From Clostridiales bacterium (lineage in GTDB: Bacteria; Bacillota; Clostridia; Saccharofermentanales; Saccharofermentanaceae): a stretch of DNA of 64,000 nucleotides. Location of the stretch: positions 303,977 to 367,976 of the forward strand of contig JAFRQR010000002.1 in NCBI GenBank assembly GCA_017428545.1, read 5' to 3'. The notes beneath the pieces are model-generated. The model ran no database searches. It saw only the letters and a list, made by a program, of their open reading frames with translations, and was not told the origin of the DNA. This document shows, one piece after another, positions 60,601-64,000 of this stretch; within the stretch, counting starts at the first letter, position 1, and each line of letters begins with the position of its first letter. A program made the position numbers and the translations under genes.

Positions 60601-61935
60601 TTACTCGATCTCTTTCATGACACTCTTATATGCCGGGCGGATGATCTTATTCATACCGATCAGTTCCTCGATACGGTGAGCACTCCAACCGACGATACGG
60701 GCAGTTGCAAAGAGCGGGGTATAGAGTTCCGGCGGAATGTCGAGCATCTTATATACCAGACCGCTGTAAAAGTCTACGTTCGGACTTACGCCCTTAAAGA
60801 TCTTTCTCGTCTCGGCGATAGCTTCAGGAGCAAGTTCTTCGACATTTTTGTAAAGAACATAATCTCTCTCCATGCCCTTCTCTTTTGCCAGAGCCTCAAC
60901 AAAGGAATTCAGGACTTCTTCACGAGGATCGCTCATGGAATATACCGCATGGCCCATACCATAGATCAGTCCGGACTTGTCGAATGCTTCTTTTCGAAGG
61001 ATCTTCATGAGATAGTCCTTGATCTCGCCACGGTCTTCCCAGTTCGAAACATTCTCTTTGATATCATCCATCATACGGACGACCTTAATGTTCGCACCGC
61101 CATGTTTCGGTCCTTTTAAAGAAGACATGGCAGCAGCCATAGCCGAATACGTATCAGAACCGGATGATGTGACGACACGAGTCGTAAATGTCGAGTTATT
61201 TCCACCACCGTGCTCCATGTGAAGCATCAGGGCAACATCCAGCACTTTTGCTTCAAGAGCCGTATACTTCTGATCCGGGCGAAGCATCAGAAGGAAATTC
61301 TCGGCATTTGACTTTCCTGTTCTCGGACGATGGATATACATGCTCTGATCGTTTTCGTAGTGATTGAAAGCATGATAACTGTATACCGCAAGCATCGGAT
61401 ACTGCGCGATGAGTTGGATACATTGTCTCGTCGAGATATCCAGATCAGAAGCCGTAGATTCATCATCATAGGAAGCAAGCGTCAGAACACTCCTTGTAAT
61501 GGAATTCATGATGTCTCCGCTTGGCGCTTTCATAATAACGTCACGCGTAAAGTTTGTCGGGAGGCATCTGCACTCATCCAGAATATCCTGAAATTCCAGA
61601 AGCTGGCTTTCCGAAGGCTTCTCGCCGAAAAGCAGAAGATACGCGGTCTTTTCAAATCCGAATTCGTGATCGCCGAGCTCACCGATCAATTTCTTGATAT
61701 TGTATCCTCTGTACCATAATTCGCCGGGGCAGGGAACGGGTTTTCCCTCCGGGCCGGAAGTAAAGGAAACAATCTTCGAAATCCTGGTAAGTCCGGTCAG
61801 TACGCCTTTTCCGTTGATGTCGCGCAGGCCGCGGTTAACGCCGTATTTTTCAAACAGCGCATCTTCGATCGTGTCGTTCTTAACAAGTAGCGGCTTCTGG
61901 TTCGAAGAGTATTTCGCAATCTTATCAACATTCAT
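60601..61935 (-). CDS. gltA: Citrate synthase
   Basis: 444 residues from the ATG at 61935, eight bases after GGAGG; the ATG at 61950 is closer to no site. It condenses acetyl-CoA and oxaloacetate to citrate, feeding glutamate synthesis. Conserved segments: RGYNIKKLI, HYENDQSMYIHRPRTGK, HMEHGGGNNSTFTTRV with the first active-site histidine, and GPKHGGAN with the second. The extended N-terminus is like the large form found in anaerobes. A TTTCGA/TATACT promoter lies at 62002-61974. Confidence 0.95.
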   Translation of the reverse strand: MNVDKIAKYSSNQKPLLVKNDTIEDALFEKYGVNRGLRDINGKGVLTGLTRISKIVSFTSGPEGKPVPCPGELWYRGYNIKKLIGELGDHEFGFEKTAYLLLFGEKPSESQLLEFQDILDECRCLPTNFTRDVIMKAPSGDIMNSITRSVLTLASYDDESTASDLDISTRQCIQLIAQYPMLAVYSYHAFNHYENDQSMYIHRPRTGKSNAENFLLMLRPDQKYTALEAKVLDVALMLHMEHGGGNNSTFTTRVVTSSGSDTYSAMAAAMSSLKGPKHGGANIKVVRMMDDIKENVSNWEDRGEIKDYLMKILRKEAFDKSGLIYGMGHAVYSMSDPREEVLNSFVEALAKEKGMERDYVLYKNVEELAPEAIAETRKIFKGVSPNVDFYSGLVYKMLDIPPELYTPLFATARIVGWSAHRIEELIGMNKIIRPAYKSVMKEIE

Positions 61936-61973
61936 ATTGATTTCCTCCATTTTCTCAAGATATGCAGATATTT

Positions 61974-62002
61974 AGTATATCATAAAAATCTGCCTTTCGA
62001 AA
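61974..62002 (-). promoter_or_regulatory. Promoter of citrate synthase
   Basis: Minus-strand TTTCGA (62002-61997), 17 bases, TATACT (61979-61974), about 40 bases before the ATG at 61935. Confidence 0.5.
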
Positions 62003-62034
62003 ATGAATGAACTATCACATACAGGATAAATAGG

Positions 62035-63390
62035 TTAATGCTCCAGCGCTTTATACCGCCATTTGCCGCCACGATAACGGATTACGCAAACGAGCGCGGT
62101 CACGCCCCAGGTAAGTCCTGTCGTGATCCAGATGCCCCAGTAATCGAGAAAAGCAATTCTCGTAAGGATGTTTGAAAACAGGATACGGCATACCACTTCA
62201 GTAAGACCGTTGATCATGGCAAATCCAGTGTCACCACAGCCGTTTAATACCGCTCGCGGCACATAGATCATCCCCAGCGCAAAATAGAACGGACTGGTAA
62301 TGCGAAGCGCTTTTGCACCGAGCGCAATAACATCTGCCGCCTCTTCTTTAACAAAGATCGCGCATATGTACTTTCCGAAGAAAAAGAACAGCGGAAGCAT
62401 GATAAGAGAGAATATGAGAACAATGAGCGTTGCCTTTCGAAAGCCTTCGACTACTCTCTCCTGCTTTTTAGCACCGATATTCTGTCCCGCATATGAAGTC
62501 AGCGCCATACCAAGAGAACCATAAGGCTGCTGTACAAGCTGTTCGATCCTTCCCGTGATCGTATAGGCAGATGCCACATCCGGGCCAAATCCGTTAACGA
62601 CAGCCTGAAGCGCAATACAGGAAACAGCGATCATGGAGTTTTGGAAAGCAACAGGTGCACCCAGCCGGAACGAGTCGCGGATCATGGAAATGTCCGGATG
62701 AAGATCTTTTTTCCCCAGGCGGAAATAGCTGACTTTGTGATACGCGTATATCATGGATACGACTGCAGATACAGCTTGCGCTATGATCGTTGCAAGACCT
62801 ACACCGACAACGCCCATACCGAAGCAAATAACGAATAACAAGTCGAGAACCACGTTAATGATGCTGCTGAGGATAAGAAAATAAAGAGGCGTCTTGGAAT
62901 CCCCGACAGCGCGAAGAAGCGCTGCCACGCCATTATAAAACGCAACACCGATAATACCGATACAGGTCACGCGGAAATAATCGATCGAATCGCTGATATA
63001 TACATCCGGCGTTTGAAGAAGCTGAAGGATCGGACGCGCGAAAAGCACCCCGATCAATGTAACGACGATCGCCGCCGAAGAAAGCACATATATGGAATTC
63101 GCTATCGTCTTCTTCAGCTGCTTTTCATCATTTGCGCCGAAATACTGTGCCGCGATAATTCCGATACCTACGGAAAGACCCGAGCTCAAGGAAAAAAACA
63201 GGAAGTTTAATGACCCGCAGGCACCGACGGCAGCGAGTGCATGCGCACTAACATAACGGCCGACAACGATCGAGTCCACCATGTTATAAAGCTGTTGAAA
63301 GAGATTGCCGATCAGAAGCGGCAACGTAAACTTTAAAATATGTCGGGTAGGATTCCCCACCGTCATGTCCGTGACATTCTTATTTGCCAT
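62035..63390 (-). CDS. MATE-family multidrug/sodium antiporter
   Basis: 451 residues with about twelve helices. The family opening is present (LPLLIGNLFQQLYNMVDSIVVGRYV), as are the GAYGSLNF-like GACGSLNFLF and the second repeat signature (RLGAPVAFQNSMIAV). These proteins export cationic drugs or metabolites in exchange for Na+ or H+. It is transcribed alone; the ribosome site is weak (AACAGGT). The natural substrate is not predictable. Confidence 0.9.
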   Translation of the reverse strand: MANKNVTDMTVGNPTRHILKFTLPLLIGNLFQQLYNMVDSIVVGRYVSAHALAAVGACGSLNFLFFSLSSGLSVGIGIIAAQYFGANDEKQLKKTIANSIYVLSSAAIVVTLIGVLFARPILQLLQTPDVYISDSIDYFRVTCIGIIGVAFYNGVAALLRAVGDSKTPLYFLILSSIINVVLDLLFVICFGMGVVGVGLATIIAQAVSAVVSMIYAYHKVSYFRLGKKDLHPDISMIRDSFRLGAPVAFQNSMIAVSCIALQAVVNGFGPDVASAYTITGRIEQLVQQPYGSLGMALTSYAGQNIGAKKQERVVEGFRKATLIVLIFSLIMLPLFFFFGKYICAIFVKEEAADVIALGAKALRITSPFYFALGMIYVPRAVLNGCGDTGFAMINGLTEVVCRILFSNILTRIAFLDYWGIWITTGLTWGVTALVCVIRYRGGKWRYKALEH

Positions 63391-63453
63391 ACCTGTTGCT
63401 CAACTATCATCCTCAAAACGAAAAGCGGCCGAACTTTTTCTTACATACGAAAA

Positions 63454-63476
63454 GGCACACCCCTTCTTGATGTGCC
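63454..63476 (-). terminator. Terminator-like hairpin
   Basis: GGCACA...TGTGCC with an 11-base loop and TTTT after it on the minus strand. It lies 58 bases past the phosphatase gene stop. Confidence 0.6.
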
Positions 63477-63534
63477 AGATAATTATATGCGAACAGATAA
63501 GAAACGGATATCGTTTTTTTGTCCTGTTATTGCA

Positions 63535-64000
63535 CTAAAGTATCTTTTGTTCACGAAGATACTTTAGTAGTCCTTCACAACCCTTCTCGCATTCATCAAA
63601 GACCTCTGAGAAGCGTCCCGTATACCATGGGTCACTTACATCTTTTCCGGAGCCACAGAACTCGAGAAGTTTCCATATCTTCCCGTCTCCTCTCTCATGT
63701 CCCGTCAAGCGTTCGATATTTCTCATATTCATCGAATCCATACCGATCAGGAAGTCATACTCATCATATTCCGATCGTTTTAACTGTTGCGCACGCTTCT
63801 TCGTAAAGTCAGTATAAGGAGTCTTCCCGATCCCTCTCCTCTTCAGTTCATCCCTTGCCGGCGGATACACGGGATTTCCCACACCGCCCCAGATCTCCTC
63901 TGTACTCGTCGCACGGGACTCAATATGGAAACGGTCAGAAATGCCCAATTTCTCGGTCATATCCTTCAAAACAAACTCGGCAATTGGCGATCTGCATATA
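63535..64000 (-). CDS. Low-molecular-weight protein tyrosine phosphatase, 5' end beyond the window
   Basis: The frame is open to base 64000. The first residues seen are ICRSPIAEFVLKDM, so the catalytic P-loop (CxxNICRSP) is cut by the window edge. Later landmarks are HIESRATSTEE, NPVYPPARDELKRRGI, YDFLIGMDSMNMRN and the general-acid region SDPWYTGRF with Asp. About 155 residues are visible. It dephosphorylates tyrosine, and in Firmicutes may work with wall-polysaccharide kinases. Its 3' end forms a 13-base inverted repeat at 63534-63568. Confidence 0.92.
   Translation of the reverse strand, partial: ICRSPIAEFVLKDMTEKLGISDRFHIESRATSTEEIWGGVGNPVYPPARDELKRRGIGKTPYTDFTKKRAQQLKRSEYDEYDFLIGMDSMNMRNIERLTGHERGDGKIWKLLEFCGSGKDVSDPWYTGRFSEVFDECEKGCEGLLKYLREQKIL

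Overview
The window is a compact stretch of chromosome from a low-to-mid GC anaerobic member of the Clostridia (Firmicutes). The evidence is clear Shine-Dalgarno sites before most genes, TTGACA/TATAAT promoters, a Gram-positive LexA-type box, a ClpE-like ATPase, dockerin and cohesin-like modules, an [FeFe]-hydrogenase-like redox operon and fermentative enzymes. I cannot name the genus. Most genes are on the minus strand. I see no prophage, transposase or CRISPR array.

Layout. 1-2.9 kb: a sigma-like fragment, an MFS protein with an extracytoplasmic sensor-like domain, and a second membrane sensor-like protein. 3 kb: tRNA-Leu and initiator tRNA. 3.3-7 kb: a ComEA-like protein and a divergent 955-residue anchored protein with a Thr/Glu/Pro stalk. 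7-11.2 kb: RF2, an aminotransferase, an Lrp-type regulator and malic enzyme. 11.4-16.4 kb: a seven-gene redox-signalling operon (two DRTGG proteins, two GHKL ATPases, a hydrogenase-like protein, a PHP hydrolase and a 2Fe-2S protein) followed by a membrane protein. 16.6-18.5 kb: a long glutamine synthetase, on the plus strand. 18.6-26.5 kb: housekeeping genes (homoserine dehydrogenase with an ACT partner, RdgB, an rRNA methyltransferase, PepF, ArgS). 26.6-27.6 kb: a MraY/WecA-like transferase.

27.6-32.3 kb holds the most unusual unit: a protein kinase fused to a PIN-like domain, a TerY-type vWA protein, a tail-anchored PP2C phosphatase and a coiled-coil protein, from one promoter. 32.5-40 kb: LysA, a membrane MutS homologue, a sirtuin with a histone-H1-like tail, a PH protein, a transglutaminase lipoprotein and a deacetylase-like membrane protein. 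40-44.3 kb: a divergent topoisomerase IV pair. 44.4-50.3 kb: two tRNA groups flanking cell-surface genes, including a dockerin-bearing glucosaminidase next to a cohesin-like membrane protein. 50.4-57.2 kb: ArgJ, then a uvrA-clpE operon behind a LexA-like box. 57.3-60.5 kb: tRNA-Glu and two tandem paralogous surface proteins with conserved cytoplasmic tails. 60.6-64 kb: citrate synthase, a MATE transporter and a low-molecular-weight tyrosine phosphatase cut by the window edge.

Metabolic themes are amino-acid supply (Hom, LysA, ArgJ, glutamine synthetase, citrate synthase, malic enzyme) and anaerobic redox sensing. Regulation is suggested by phosphorylation modules and by several palindromic sites and leader hairpins. 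No stretch above about 300 bases lacks a gene or tRNA. All calls come from reading the sequence; no database search was run.
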